NCBI RefSeq assembly: GCF_017426725.1
Contig: NZ_JAERMS010000004.1
Span: 256-64,255, forward strand
Reading direction: 5' to 3'
Source: Prevotella illustrans
GTDB taxonomy: Bacteria; Bacteroidota; Bacteroidia; Bacteroidales; Bacteroidaceae
Length of the DNA: 64,000 bases
Positions 18,309 to 27,126 of the stretch are shown piece after piece. The notes below the pieces were generated by a model that was not told the origin of the DNA, did not search any database, and saw nothing but the letters and a program-made list of their open reading frames with translations. The first letter of the stretch is position 1, and every line of letters begins with the position of its first letter. The position numbers were made by a program, and so were the translations under genes.

Positions 18309-19082
18309 CTATTCCTTGAGCGGGACGGGCATATAGCCTTCTGTAAGGCCACATTCCTGCGCCATCTTGTTTTGCAGGAAAGAAACAAATTTAAGAAGTT
18401 TCAAGTCTTTTATCGTCTGAATGAAAGAGTCCTCATCCATCTCTCGCTCAATAAGATTCTGAGTCAGGTCTTGCAACAAGGGTATTGGAATATACCCACG
18501 GTGCTGCTGGTATTTTAAGTAAAGAATCTTCTGGAGTAGTATGTTGATGTTTTCATCTTCAATCTTTAGCTTTTGTACTTGGTCTTCAATCTGAAGGCGG
18601 ATATGCCGGTCGTGAGAGGCTATGACTTGTTGATAGTGGGCAAGGAGTTCTGCGGCGAGTGTAGAGGATGGATATCGGTGGGTGATAATACTATTACGAA
18701 GTTCGCATAGATTTTCCTTTTTCCTCCATTTGGCCATGGCCTTTGCTTCCGACCGGCTAAAAGCGACAACGCTATTTGCTTTTCTCACGGCCTGTTTTTG
18801 TTGGTAGAACTGTAGTAAGCTTCCGATTTTGCGCCGCTTCGCGGCAATCATCCAAGGTGTTATTCCACTCAATGGTGAGTAGACTACGGGAATTTTGAGC
18901 GCGACATAATGCTTTAGTTTCTTGAAAACCTTGGGATTCCAAGCTCCTAAAATATGCACGACATCGGGGTGATCGTCCGTATTCACCTTGGCTTCATTCG
19001 ACAAACTGTGAATGATTGTCGATACGAATAAAGGATAAATAGGATCCTTTGATGAGACGAAGCTTATGATTGTAATATTCAT
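18309..19082 (-). CDS. Short glycosyltransferase-like protein, function unknown
   Basis: This 257-residue protein has an N-terminal half resembling the first Rossmann domain of GT4-type glycosyltransferases: a strand-rich start, then PDVVHILGAWNP, IPVVYSPLSGITPW and a VVAFSRSEAKAM block. The usual second domain with the E-x7-E nucleotide-sugar motif is missing. It is replaced by a helical, charged C-terminal region (HIRLQIEDQVQKLKIEDENI). It may have lost activity or act as a partner of the upstream GT2 gene, 37 bases away. No signal peptide or membrane segment is visible. Confidence 0.5.
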   Translation of the reverse strand: MNITIISFVSSKDPIYPLFVSTIIHSLSNEAKVNTDDHPDVVHILGAWNPKVFKKLKHYVALKIPVVYSPLSGITPWMIAAKRRKIGSLLQFYQQKQAVRKANSVVAFSRSEAKAMAKWRKKENLCELRNSIITHRYPSSTLAAELLAHYQQVIASHDRHIRLQIEDQVQKLKIEDENINILLQKILYLKYQQHRGYIPIPLLQDLTQNLIEREMDEDSFIQTIKDLKLLKFVSFLQNKMAQECGLTEGYMPVPLKE

Positions 19083-19119
19083 CTTTAGTTTTCTACGTCA
19101 AATTTGTTATGAGCCGGTA

Positions 19120-20280
19120 TTACAATTTGTGTGTGGTAAAATCATTTTTATCTGCGGCATGAAGTCGAATCATAAGCAACAGATGATACCAAACAACGTA
19201 AATGAGTAAAGGAACAATGCTTCCCACACTGATTTCAACCCCAAAATGATTGGCAGCCTTTTTACCAAATAGCGTATGGAAGAATATCCAGATAATTAGC
19301 ATGAAAGCAGAACTTCCGGCTACAATCCAATTTTGTATGATGATGGCGAGAATTATCAGTGTAATGTTGACGAGGAGACTAAGATGCAGCATTGTCATGT
19401 CAAAGTTAAACATGGCATGATAGCTGTGACGTCGGAGCAGAGCATGCCGTATGGCGTTGTAGTAAAGACGCTTATGCTTCCAAGCCTTTGGAGAAGTAAA
19501 ATCTTCTATAAGTGGATGGGCTGAATCGAGATGAATGGCTGTCGTTTTGAACGCTGCGTATTTATTTACTATAAAGCTATATTCGCCACAGTTATACTGC
19601 AGATTACCCAGAAAGCCATTGCCACCAATAAAGTCTTTCTTTCTGAAAGCGACGCAGGGACTGTCTGTATTGAATGCAATACCCTTAAACGCGCGTCGCA
19701 ATAGGTAGCTTTCGGTTAGAAGGTGATAAAAACGTTTCAGCGTGGTAGTATTATCAGTATATTGGGTGAAAGAAACGACCAGATTCTTATCAATCCGGCA
19801 CTTTCGGGCGATGCTTGAAAGCCATAGGGAGTCAGCAGGACGACAAGTAGGTGCCGTAATAATCACCCAGTCGGACTTGGCCGCTTTTACGCCTATGGTA
19901 ATTGCCAGTTTCTTTCTGCTCATGTATCTCGAAGTATCGGGAATATACGTTGTATATAAATGAGGCTCATGGGCATACCGTTTAAGTATGTCTTCGGCCT
20001 CAGCGTCTCCTTTGTCGATCACGACAATTACTTTATAAGTTCCCTCATAGTTCTGATGAAGAAATAAAGAAAGGTTATGTTCAAGCTCGTGGGCTAAATC
20101 ATGTGAATAAAGAACGATAGAAACCGGGGGATATTCCGTCGCACGTTCTTCATCTTCGTTACTTGATTGAATCCTGGGCACGATGCTTAGGATTCTGAAG
20201 AAAGGGGTAGCGAAGATGGAGATAAGTGAAACTAAAAATGCTGCAACACAGCATATAATCGTGAATAAATCAAAGATCAT
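19120..20280 (-). CDS. Membrane-anchored family 2 glycosyltransferase
   Basis: This 386-residue protein has an N-terminal membrane segment (about 5-27), a cytosolic GT2 domain and at least two C-terminal membrane segments (about 285-345 and beyond). GT2 features are the start PPVSIVLYSHD, the IVVIDKGD stretch, and SDWVIITAPTCRPADSLWL, where a DxD-like acidic motif would be expected but is not clear. It overlaps lysA by 4 bases (start within its stop), so translation is coupled. The acceptor and sugar are unknown. A cell-envelope polysaccharide role is likely. Confidence 0.75.
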   Translation of the reverse strand: MIFDLFTIICCVAAFLVSLISIFATPFFRILSIVPRIQSSNEDEERATEYPPVSIVLYSHDLAHELEHNLSLFLHQNYEGTYKVIVVIDKGDAEAEDILKRYAHEPHLYTTYIPDTSRYMSRKKLAITIGVKAAKSDWVIITAPTCRPADSLWLSSIARKCRIDKNLVVSFTQYTDNTTTLKRFYHLLTESYLLRRAFKGIAFNTDSPCVAFRKKDFIGGNGFLGNLQYNCGEYSFIVNKYAAFKTTAIHLDSAHPLIEDFTSPKAWKHKRLYYNAIRHALLRRHSYHAMFNFDMTMLHLSLLVNITLIILAIIIQNWIVAGSSAFMLIIWIFFHTLFGKKAANHFGVEISVGSIVPLLIYVVWYHLLLMIRLHAADKNDFTTHKL

Positions 20281-21434
20281 AGGTCTTCTGTTAGATAACC
20301 GATAGGTAGGCGACGGCAGTTGTATTGGCTGGCCATGATTTCACCATACGCTCCGGCTGATCGTATGGCAATAAAGTCACCTCGTTTTGTTTTGTTAAGA
20401 TCAATGGCTTTGGCAAAAACATCACTGGATTCGCAAATAGGCCCTACCACATCGTAAGTCTCTTTGGGCTCATTGTTGGATATGTTTTCTATTTTGTGAT
20501 AGGCTTGATACAGAGCCGGGCGAATGAGATCGGTCATTCCTGCGTCAAGAATAGCGAACTGCTTGGATGTTCCTTGTTTGATATAAAGTGTGCGAGCAAT
20601 GAGACTGCCCATTTGAGCAACGACAGACCGGCCTAATTCAAAGTGAAGAATCTGACCGTCATGTAGTTTCAAGTGGTGGGCATAGGTGGCAAAATAGTTG
20701 TGGAAATCAGCGATAGATTCCTGTTCGGGCTGAACATAGCTAACGCCTAATCCGCCGCCAACATTAATATTTTTAATACTAATATGGTGTTGTTCAAGCT
20801 TTTCTTGAAGTTCATTAATACGATTGCAAAGAGCTTTGAAATCGTCCATGTCAAGGATCTGACTGCCAATGTGAAAATGGAGACCAACAAATGTTACATG
20901 TTTCATCTCGCTCATCTTGTCGATGATGGGTTCCATGTCGCCCATATCGATACCGAACTTGTTCTCGGAAAGTCCTGTAATAATGTTGGCATGTGTATGT
21001 GCGCCAATATTCGGGTTGATTCGTAACGCTATGTGAGCTGTTTTGTCGCGTTCTCCGGCCAGTTCGTTGATAACGTCAAGTTCAGCTTCACTTTCAACGT
21101 TAAAGCAAAATATGTCATGATCAAGTCCTAAATTGATCTCCCAGTCGCTTTTGCCTACACCCGCATAAACAATTTTATCGGGCTGAAAGCCGGCTGTAAG
21201 AGCAGCTTGGATTTCACCTCCGCTGACACAGTCGGCTCCCAAACCGGCTTGACAGATGCTTTTCAAAATTTTGGGATTAGCATTTGCCTTGACGGCGTAA
21301 TGCACTTGAAAGTTCCGGTATTTAGCAACTTCCTTATTGATTACAGCCAAGGTTTGACGCAATAATTGAGTATCATAATAGTAAAATGGAGTTTCAAGAT
21401 TTTGAAACTTATCTACAGGGAATCCATTACTCAT
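20277..21434 (-). CDS. lysA: Diaminopimelate decarboxylase
   Basis: This 385-residue PLP enzyme decarboxylates meso-diaminopimelate to L-lysine, the last step of the pathway. The alanine-racemase-type barrel carries the PLP lysine at K49 (HYAVKANANP). The glycine-rich phosphate loop is NVGGGLGVSY. The C-terminal beta domain has ELGRSVVAQMG and the catalytic CESSD motif. Length is normal for the short bacterial form. It starts 9 bases after lysC and overlaps the downstream GT2 gene by 4, so lysine synthesis and an envelope glycosyltransferase are translated from one message. Confidence 0.96.
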   Translation of the reverse strand: MSNGFPVDKFQNLETPFYYYDTQLLRQTLAVINKEVAKYRNFQVHYAVKANANPKILKSICQAGLGADCVSGGEIQAALTAGFQPDKIVYAGVGKSDWEINLGLDHDIFCFNVESEAELDVINELAGERDKTAHIALRINPNIGAHTHANIITGLSENKFGIDMGDMEPIIDKMSEMKHVTFVGLHFHIGSQILDMDDFKALCNRINELQEKLEQHHISIKNINVGGGLGVSYVQPEQESIADFHNYFATYAHHLKLHDGQILHFELGRSVVAQMGSLIARTLYIKQGTSKQFAILDAGMTDLIRPALYQAYHKIENISNNEPKETYDVVGPICESSDVFAKAIDLNKTKRGDFIAIRSAGAYGEIMASQYNCRRLPIGYLTEDL

Positions 21435-21443
21435 ATAATTCCT

Positions 21444-22763
21444 TTAATTATTGAATAAAACGTTACTTAAATTTTGGAGAGCCTGTTTCTTGTCGATTTC
21501 TTTGATAAGGAATGAGATGTTGTAATTGCTTCCACCGTACGAAATCATTCTGACAGGAATATCCTTTAGGGCATCGAGAACGATGGTTTCAAATCCAAGG
21601 TTACTCCAATCAAGATCTCCAACAACGCAGATAATGCACATGTCAGTATCAACAGTTACTGTTCCGTACTTTTTCAATTCATCGACGATATCTGTTAGGT
21701 GGGAGTCGTTGTCGATACTCATTGATACACCAACTTCGCTGGTTGTAATCATGTCAATGGGTGTCTGATAGCTTTCAAATATCTCAAAGACTTTACGTAG
21801 AAAGCCGGTCGCCAACAGCATTCGGCTGGATTTTATCTTGATAGCTGTAATATTATCCTTTGCGGCTACGGCTTTGATTTTACCTTTAACCAATACATTG
21901 TTAATAATGGTGCCCTCTGCGTCAGGGGACATCGTATTCTTCAACCTTACAGGTATGCTGGCATATTTGGCAGGTTGCACGCAAGTGGGGTGGAGGATTT
22001 TGGCCCCAAAGTATGCTAATTCAGCCGCTTCTTCAAAGTTGAGTTGTTTTACGGCTTCGGTCTTGTCCACGACTCTTGGGTCGTTATTATGCATACCGTC
22101 GATATCAGTCCATATATCAATTTCTTCTGCGTTCAGAGCAGCTCCTATTAATGACGCTGTATAATCAGAGCCACCACGGAGCAGATTATCTATTTCTCCA
22201 TAAGCATTGCGACAGATAAATCCTTGAGTGATGTATATTTGATAGCCTTCATTTGCCACCATGAGCTCTTCAAGTTTTTCTTTGATGTATTGTGGATCGG
22301 GCTCTGAGTTCTTATCTGTTCGCATGAAATCAAGCGCGTTTAGCAACACGGCTTTGATGCCTATTTCGTTCAGATAATTCACGACCATTGTTGTGCTGAT
22401 AATTTCTCCTTGGGCTACAATACATTTCTCTTCAAAAGAAGTGAATAAGTCCTTGGTAGATGAGCGTAAAAGATTGAACTCTTCTTTCAGAAATTCTTTT
22501 GTTTTTTGCTTATATTCATCGGTGGTATATAATTCATCTGCATGTTTAAGATACTTGTTTTCTAAAGAATTAATGATTTCATTAGCTCCTTCTGGATTTT
22601 TCTTGTAGAGGTAATCACTGATTTCAATGAGAGAATTGGTTGTTCCGCTCATGGCAGAAAGCACAACAAATGTAGGTTCGCCACTTTGGGTGATTAATGA
22701 GGACACACTCTTCATACGTTCTGGAGAGCCTACCGATGTTCCTCCAAATTTCATTACCTTCAT
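21444..22763 (-). CDS. lysC: Aspartate kinase, monofunctional
   Basis: This 439-residue kinase phosphorylates L-aspartate, the first committed step to lysine, threonine, methionine and diaminopimelate. The N-terminal signature KFGGTSVGSPERM sits at residues 4-16. The amino-acid kinase fold runs to about 290 (LRGGSDYTASLIGAALNAEEIDIWTDIDG is characteristic). Two ACT regulatory domains follow (IDMITTSEVGVSMSID and IPVRMISYGGSNYNISFL), expected to bind lysine or threonine for feedback control. No homoserine dehydrogenase is fused. Next gene in the train is lysA. Confidence 0.96.
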   Translation of the reverse strand: MKVMKFGGTSVGSPERMKSVSSLITQSGEPTFVVLSAMSGTTNSLIEISDYLYKKNPEGANEIINSLENKYLKHADELYTTDEYKQKTKEFLKEEFNLLRSSTKDLFTSFEEKCIVAQGEIISTTMVVNYLNEIGIKAVLLNALDFMRTDKNSEPDPQYIKEKLEELMVANEGYQIYITQGFICRNAYGEIDNLLRGGSDYTASLIGAALNAEEIDIWTDIDGMHNNDPRVVDKTEAVKQLNFEEAAELAYFGAKILHPTCVQPAKYASIPVRLKNTMSPDAEGTIINNVLVKGKIKAVAAKDNITAIKIKSSRMLLATGFLRKVFEIFESYQTPIDMITTSEVGVSMSIDNDSHLTDIVDELKKYGTVTVDTDMCIICVVGDLDWSNLGFETIVLDALKDIPVRMISYGGSNYNISFLIKEIDKKQALQNLSNVLFNN

Positions 22764-22832
22764 AATCTCTAAACTTATTAATAAATTTAACCGGACTTTA
22801 ATGCTTTTCGTCTTATTAATCTTCTGGAATCA

Positions 22833-23549
22833 TTAATCTTCAGGCGAATCTTCTAAAAGATTCATCTTGTTGAACTCACCCGTTACATCGCGGATGGTTC
22901 CATCTTGGCATCTATATACAATACCCGGATATCTGTCAAGCATAGGTATATTGTGGGTAGACATAATGACCGCTGTACCTGTTGTTGTTACATTCTTCAG
23001 CAATTGAATAATACTGCTTGCTGTCTCTGGATCCAGATTGCCTGTAGGTTCGTCGGCAATGATGATTTTAGGCTTGTTTAATAGAGCCCGGGCGATGGCA
23101 ATACGCTGTTGTTCTCCACCGGACAACTCATGTGGCATTTGGTCTATTTTATCACGAAGTCCCACTTCCGTGAGTACATCTTCAATACGTTGGTCTATCT
23201 CTTTCTTGTCTTTCCAGTCCGTCGCTTTTAGTACAAACTGCAAGTTCTTGCGTACAGAACGATCGTGAAGCAGTTGGAAGTCCTGAAAGATGATTCCCAT
23301 TTCGCGCCGGAGCGCGGGAACTTCCTTGCGTTTCAGCCCTACCAACTTCCTTCCGAGTACTTCTGCTTCGTCAGCTTCGTCTTCCACCAAGTCAAGTTCA
23401 CAATACAATGTTTTGAGCAGGCTACTTTTTCCTGAGCCAACTTTACCTATTATATATATAAATTCTCCTTCTGAAGCCTGAAAGTCCACCTCTTTTAAAA
23501 TGAGGCTATCGGCTTGATAGATATTTACTTTCTTATAATTGACTAACAT
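22833..23549 (-). CDS. ftsE: FtsE-type ABC transporter ATP-binding protein
   Basis: This 238-residue ATPase contains Walker [12 protein letters not shown] (about residues 35-45), the signature [15 protein letters not shown], Walker [13 protein letters not shown] and an H-loop STHNIPML. The sequence is of the FtsE/LolD class. The Bacteroidota FtsE with its early [13 protein letters not shown] segment is the best match. FtsE works with FtsX to activate peptidoglycan hydrolases at the division site. No ftsX is in this window, so it must be elsewhere if this is FtsE. Gaps of 22 bases from hisIE and 69 to lysC suggest co-transcription. Confidence 0.83.
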   Translation of the reverse strand: MLVNYKKVNIYQADSLILKEVDFQASEGEFIYIIGKVGSGKSSLLKTLYCELDLVEDEADEAEVLGRKLVGLKRKEVPALRREMGIIFQDFQLLHDRSVRKNLQFVLKATDWKDKKEIDQRIEDVLTEVGLRDKIDQMPHELSGGEQQRIAIARALLNKPKIIIADEPTGNLDPETASSIIQLLKNVTTTGTAVIMSTHNIPMLDRYPGIVYRCQDGTIRDVTGEFNKMNLLEDSPED

Positions 23550-23571
23550 GATCTTTATTATTTTTTTATTA

Positions 23572-24219
23572 TTAATCTATTTCTCTTTTACTTTTTGCCG
23601 CCCTGCGCGCTTTATCCCAAGCAGGATGATGGCGTTTCATCAGTTCCTTTGCGACCTCTTCAATCCTCAGTCCTTTGCTTGTCAGCAGGACGATGAGATG
23701 ATAGAGCATATCCGAGGTTTCGTAAATTAGTTTTTCATTTGTCCCGGCCGTTGCTTCGATGATGGTTTCAAGAGCCTCTTCCCCCAGCTTTTGTGCCATT
23801 CTGTTGGTTCCTTTCTTGAAAAGACTGGTCGTATAACTCTCTTCCGGCATTTCTCTATAGCGTTGGTTGATAAAATCCTGCAATTCACTAAGGAAGAGAA
23901 TCGGATTATATTCGTTGTCTTCCCCCCAGCAAGTGGCGGTTCCCTTATGACAGGTTGGTCCATCCGGCTGTACGCTGACAAGTAATGTGTCGTTATCGCA
24001 ATCCACCTTGATATCTACTAAATTCAGATAATTCCCACTGGTTTCACCTTTGGTCCATAGGCACTGCCGGGTTCTACTCCAGAAGGTAACCTTTTGAGTT
24101 TCCATGGTCTTTTGATATGCGGTCTCATTCATGAAGCCAAGCATCAATACATTTTTGGTAGTGACATCTTGAATGATGGCTGGGACAAGACCGTTCATTT
24201 TCTTAAAATCTATTATCAT
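23572..24219 (-). CDS. hisIE: Phosphoribosyl-AMP cyclohydrolase / phosphoribosyl-ATP pyrophosphatase
   Basis: This 215-residue bifunctional enzyme carries out steps 2 and 3 of histidine synthesis. The N-terminal HisI domain (about 1-105) contains the zinc and active-site block around TFWSRTRQCLWTKGETSGN and DCDNDTLLVSVQPDGPTCH. The C-terminal HisE domain (about 115-215) has the helical SYTTSLFKKGTNRMAQKLG and EEALETIIEA motifs. Fusion of the two is common in Bacteroidota. It lies 22 bases after hisF. Confidence 0.97.
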   Translation of the reverse strand: MIIDFKKMNGLVPAIIQDVTTKNVLMLGFMNETAYQKTMETQKVTFWSRTRQCLWTKGETSGNYLNLVDIKVDCDNDTLLVSVQPDGPTCHKGTATCWGEDNEYNPILFLSELQDFINQRYREMPEESYTTSLFKKGTNRMAQKLGEEALETIIEATAGTNEKLIYETSDMLYHLIVLLTSKGLRIEEVAKELMKRHHPAWDKARRAAKSKREID

Positions 24220-24241
24220 GTACTTCTTCTATTTTGTGAGT

Positions 24242-25009
24242 TTAAACCGTAGGGCGCACGTTTATTCCTTCTTGTAGCAGATATTGTTTCAAGTCTGGAA
24301 TCTTGATTTCGCCAAAATGAAAGACACTGGCCGCTAAGGCCGCGTCGGCCTTGCCTAAGGTAAAAACGTCTCTGAAATGTTCCATCTTCCCCGCGCCTCC
24401 ACTGGCAATGATTGGAATGTCAACGATGTCGGCGAGATGCGCAAGAGCCTCATTGGCAAAGCCATGTTTCACGCCGTCATGCTCCATGCTGGTAAAGAGT
24501 ATTTCTCCAGCTCCACGGTCAGCCACCTCTTTTGCCCAATCAAAGAGATTTCTTTCTGTCCGTTCACGTCCACCTTTCAAATAGCAATGCCAGCCGTCAA
24601 TGTCCGGCCGTGCGTCAATTGCGCATACACAGACTTGTGAGCCATAATAATGTGTAATTTCGTCAATCAGCATGGGATGGAGAAGAGCGGCGCTATTGAT
24701 ACTTATTTTGTCCGCGCCGGCATTTAGTAGTCGGTCTACATCGCTCAGTTCGTTGATTCCTCCACCAACAGTAAATGGAATATTGATGGTTGAGGCTACA
24801 CGAGATACCATTTCCGTAAAAGTCTTTCGTCCTTCGACGCTCGCCGTGATATCCAGAAAAACCAGTTCGTCGGCACCTGCATTGCTATAGAGTTGTCCTA
24901 ACCCCACAGGATCTCCGGCACTTCGCAGGTTTACGAAATGAGTCCCCTTGACTGTCTCGCCGTTTTTGACATCAAGACAAGGAATAATTCGTTTTGCAAT
25001 ACCTTTCAT
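24242..25009 (-). CDS. hisF: Imidazole glycerol phosphate synthase, cyclase subunit
   Basis: This 255-residue (beta/alpha)8 barrel receives ammonia from HisH and closes the imidazole ring, releasing IGP and AICAR. The start [20 protein letters not shown] contains the catalytic Asp near residue 11. The second catalytic Asp lies in the later [18 protein letters not shown] region. The final phosphate-binding loop is [11 protein letters not shown]. It overlaps hisA by 4 bases. It must pair with the hisH product encoded two genes upstream. Confidence 0.98.
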   Translation of the reverse strand: MKGIAKRIIPCLDVKNGETVKGTHFVNLRSAGDPVGLGQLYSNAGADELVFLDITASVEGRKTFTEMVSRVASTINIPFTVGGGINELSDVDRLLNAGADKISINSAALLHPMLIDEITHYYGSQVCVCAIDARPDIDGWHCYLKGGRERTERNLFDWAKEVADRGAGEILFTSMEHDGVKHGFANEALAHLADIVDIPIIASGGAGKMEHFRDVFTLGKADAALAASVFHFGEIKIPDLKQYLLQEGINVRPTV

Positions 25010-25722
25010 AAACCTAATCGTTGAATATCGATTTTTCCCTCATAAAAAGCTTTTCCGAAGACTGCCGCGGGTATACCTGCTTGTTCCAGTTCTTCCAGAT
25101 CTTCGTTGTCTGCTATCCCCCCACTTGCAATCAAGTGCAGGTTGGGATAGACTTTCATGATTTGCCGGTAGAGAGTTATAGTCGGTCCCTGTAGAGTTCC
25201 ATCCTTACTGATATCGGTACAGAGCACATTGCGTACGCCTTTGTTTACAAATTGGTTCAGAAAGGCAAACAGTTCCATCTCAGAATTGTCTTGCCAACCA
25301 TTGATTGATATTTTCCCATCTCTGACATCTGCTCCAAGTATCAGTCTGTCGGCACCATATTTTTTTATCCACTCAAAGGTCAATTCAGGATTCATGACAG
25401 CAATACTGCTCACGGTAACCATTGTGGCACCGGCGTCAAAGGCCTTTTCTATATCCCTATGGGTTTGAATGCCACCTCCGAAGTCCACCTGCAAATGTGT
25501 CGTTTGGACAATCTGCTTCAATATAGAGTCATTAACGATGTGTCGTGACCTTGCTCCATCCAGATCTACAACGTGCAAACGCTTAAAGCCCAATGCCTCA
25601 AATTGTTTTGCCATTGCCACAGGATCGGCATGATAGACTTTTTTCCGATTGTAATCACCTTTGGTTAGTCTAACACATTGACCGTTGATCAGATCTATTG
25701 CAGGGATAAGTTCCATTTTCAT
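25006..25722 (-). CDS. hisA: ProFAR isomerase (phosphoribosylformimino-5-aminoimidazole carboxamide ribotide isomerase)
   Basis: This 238-residue half-barrel-repeat enzyme performs the Amadori rearrangement of ProFAR to PRFAR. The N-terminal [19 protein letters not shown] carries the catalytic Asp near residue 9. The second catalytic Asp sits in [14 protein letters not shown]. Phosphate loops VDFGGGIQ and [12 protein letters not shown] are visible. It overlaps hisH by 4 bases and hisF by 4 bases, a tightly coupled hisHAF block. Confidence 0.98.
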   Translation of the reverse strand: MKMELIPAIDLINGQCVRLTKGDYNRKKVYHADPVAMAKQFEALGFKRLHVVDLDGARSRHIVNDSILKQIVQTTHLQVDFGGGIQTHRDIEKAFDAGATMVTVSSIAVMNPELTFEWIKKYGADRLILGADVRDGKISINGWQDNSEMELFAFLNQFVNKGVRNVLCTDISKDGTLQGPTITLYRQIMKVYPNLHLIASGGIADNEDLEELEQAGIPAAVFGKAFYEGKIDIQRLGL

Positions 25723-26309
25723 AGACTAAGGAAATTTTGGAGAATCTGCTCACCTGTTTTCCCACTTTTCTCCGGATGAAACTGACAAGTATAATAATTA
25801 TCCTTGTGCAGGCAGGCAGAATAAGGGACAATATAGTCGGCCTCAGCTATGGTTGACGCACATAGAGGTACATAGTAGCTATGTACAAAATAAGTATAGA
25901 CGTGCTCCGGGACGTGCTTGAACAGTACGTTATCATTCGTACGGATTTCCTGCCAGCCCACAGCCGGTACTTTATCTTCGTGCCGCTTAGGGTGAAAGCG
26001 TTTGACATCGACATCAAAAATCCCCAGGCAATCAGTGTCTCCTTCTTCTGAATGTCGGCATAATAGCTGCTGACCTACACAAATTCCCAACACGGGTTGT
26101 CGCAACTCCCGTATTACCTGATCTAAATGGTGCTTCCGGAGGTAGGCCATCGCTTCTCCGGCGTTACCTTGTCCCGGAAAAATAACTTTGTCTGCCTGCG
26201 CTAATAAGTCTGGGTTATCTGTCAGCAACGGTTCTATCTCCAGCCGCCGTAGTGCGTTTACAACCGAGTAGATATTTCCTGCGTTATATTTTACGATGGC
26301 AATTTCCAT
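25719..26309 (-). CDS. hisH: Imidazole glycerol phosphate synthase, glutamine amidotransferase subunit
   Basis: This 196-residue class I glutaminase supplies ammonia to HisF. The triad is visible: nucleophile C77 in LGICVGQQLL, and H178 with E180 in CQFHPEK. The oxyanion strand PGQGNAG lies near 45-51. ATG 26309 follows directly on the TAA of the purU remnant (TAAATG), showing that hisH was once the gene after purU. It is the first intact gene of the his-lys train. The hisG, D, C and B genes are not in the window. Confidence 0.97.
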   Translation of the reverse strand: MEIAIVKYNAGNIYSVVNALRRLEIEPLLTDNPDLLAQADKVIFPGQGNAGEAMAYLRKHHLDQVIRELRQPVLGICVGQQLLCRHSEEGDTDCLGIFDVDVKRFHPKRHEDKVPAVGWQEIRTNDNVLFKHVPEHVYTYFVHSYYVPLCASTIAEADYIVPYSACLHKDNYYTCQFHPEKSGKTGEQILQNFLSL

Positions 26310-26424
26310 TTAACTGAAGATAATAATCTTATTCTTAATTCATAATCTGCGATAGACTTTTAATTTCAGAAATAAAGCTTTGCTTGTCAGGACAATGCAG
26401 ACATAATATCGCTGTCGGTTTCAT
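26310..26424 (-). pseudogene. purU: Internally deleted purU (formyltetrahydrofolate deformylase) remnant
   Basis: From ATG 26424 a 29-codon frame reads MKPTAILCLHCPDKQSFISE and onward to TAA at 26335. This resembles the N-terminus of PurU, typically T-A-I-L-x-L-H-C-P-D-x-x-G-I-I-S-x. After a frame change, the eight codons at 26333-26310 read NKIIIFS and stop, resembling the PurU C-terminus (NKTIIF-type) and abutting the hisH ATG. Intact PurU is about 285 residues, so roughly 250 central codons are missing. It hydrolyses 10-formyl-THF to formate and THF. From memory, purU often precedes hisH in Bacteroides, which fits. Confidence 0.72.
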
Positions 26425-26484
26425 AATCTAAACGTAAAAGACGATCTTCCAAAATCATTGATCAAAAGCGCAGTTCATAGCTTG

Positions 26485-26492
26485 CAAAGATA
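26485..26492 (-). promoter_or_regulatory. -7 element TATCTTTG upstream of the purU remnant and his-lys genes
   Basis: The minus strand reads TATCTTTG, a TAnnTTTG match. It probably was the purU promoter and now drives hisH with a leader of about 170 bases that includes the purU scar. No -33 TTTG is seen at normal spacing. Confidence 0.55.
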
Positions 26493-26586
26493 GTCGTTTT
26501 ATTTCAGATTAAAGAATTATTAATTCTTTTTGTGATAGGTCAAAGAAATGATAGGGGAGAGATGAAAGAGCTTTAGCCCGGCGAAT

Positions 26587-27105
26587 CTAAACAGCTCGCA
26601 GGATAATGCTCGTAGCCCCGATTGTAAACAATGTGCCGTCGGTGATTACCCGACGCTCTTTATTGCCCAGAATTTCATTATCGACAAAAGTGCCCGTATA
26701 GCTTGGACCGTCGCGTAGAATATATTGCAACTTGCCAAACTTATCGTAACCCACGTTGATGAAACAATGAGTCATATCAATACTGGGGTCGTTGGTTTCG
26801 ATAGGGCAGTTGATTTTCTGGCCTTTCATATATCTGCCAATACCATTGTCGCCTAACTTTAGGGGGATCACTTGCTTGTAGTGGAAGATATTTTCGATGA
26901 CGACAATTGAACCGTAGCCTTCTTTGTTGTCCATTTCGTCCGGATTCTCTTCTTTTTGTATGTTTCTCAATTTGGAAACTCCCAGCCTGATACCAAACTG
27001 CTTCCCGCAATCCGGACATTGAAAAACCAACGATTGCCCTTCTTGGTATTTTGTTTCGTCGAAGGTGATGTAATTATCGCATTTGGGGCAACGAACTCGT
27101 TTCAT
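26587..27105 (-). CDS. Zinc-ribbon and FHA-domain protein
   Basis: This 172-residue protein starts with a small zinc ribbon: CPKCDN at residues 6-9 and CPDCGK at about 30-33 give two CxxC pairs. The C-terminal half (about 75-172) is a forkhead-associated domain, with the conserved GIGRYMKG strand loop, DPSIDMTHCFI and NEILGNKERRVITDGTLFTIG. FHA domains bind phosphothreonine, so this may read a Ser/Thr kinase signal. The gene lies 21 bases downstream of the HU/SPOR gene on the same strand, so the two are probably co-transcribed. The kinase partner is not in the window. Confidence 0.83.
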   Translation of the reverse strand: MKRVRCPKCDNYITFDETKYQEGQSLVFQCPDCGKQFGIRLGVSKLRNIQKEENPDEMDNKEGYGSIVVIENIFHYKQVIPLKLGDNGIGRYMKGQKINCPIETNDPSIDMTHCFINVGYDKFGKLQYILRDGPSYTGTFVDNEILGNKERRVITDGTLFTIGATSIILRAV

Positions 27106-27126
27106 GATGATTGATAAAATGTGATT

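Noticed and set aside
22764..22832. Lysine riboswitch ahead of lysC
   Set aside because: The gap is only 69 bases, too short for an L box, and shows no such fold. Control is more likely by the ACT domains.
26387..26458. Minus-strand 23-codon frame MILEDRLLRLDYETDSDI... as a his operon leader peptide
   Set aside because: It has no histidine run, and the overlapping frame at 26335-26424 matches PurU, which explains the region better.
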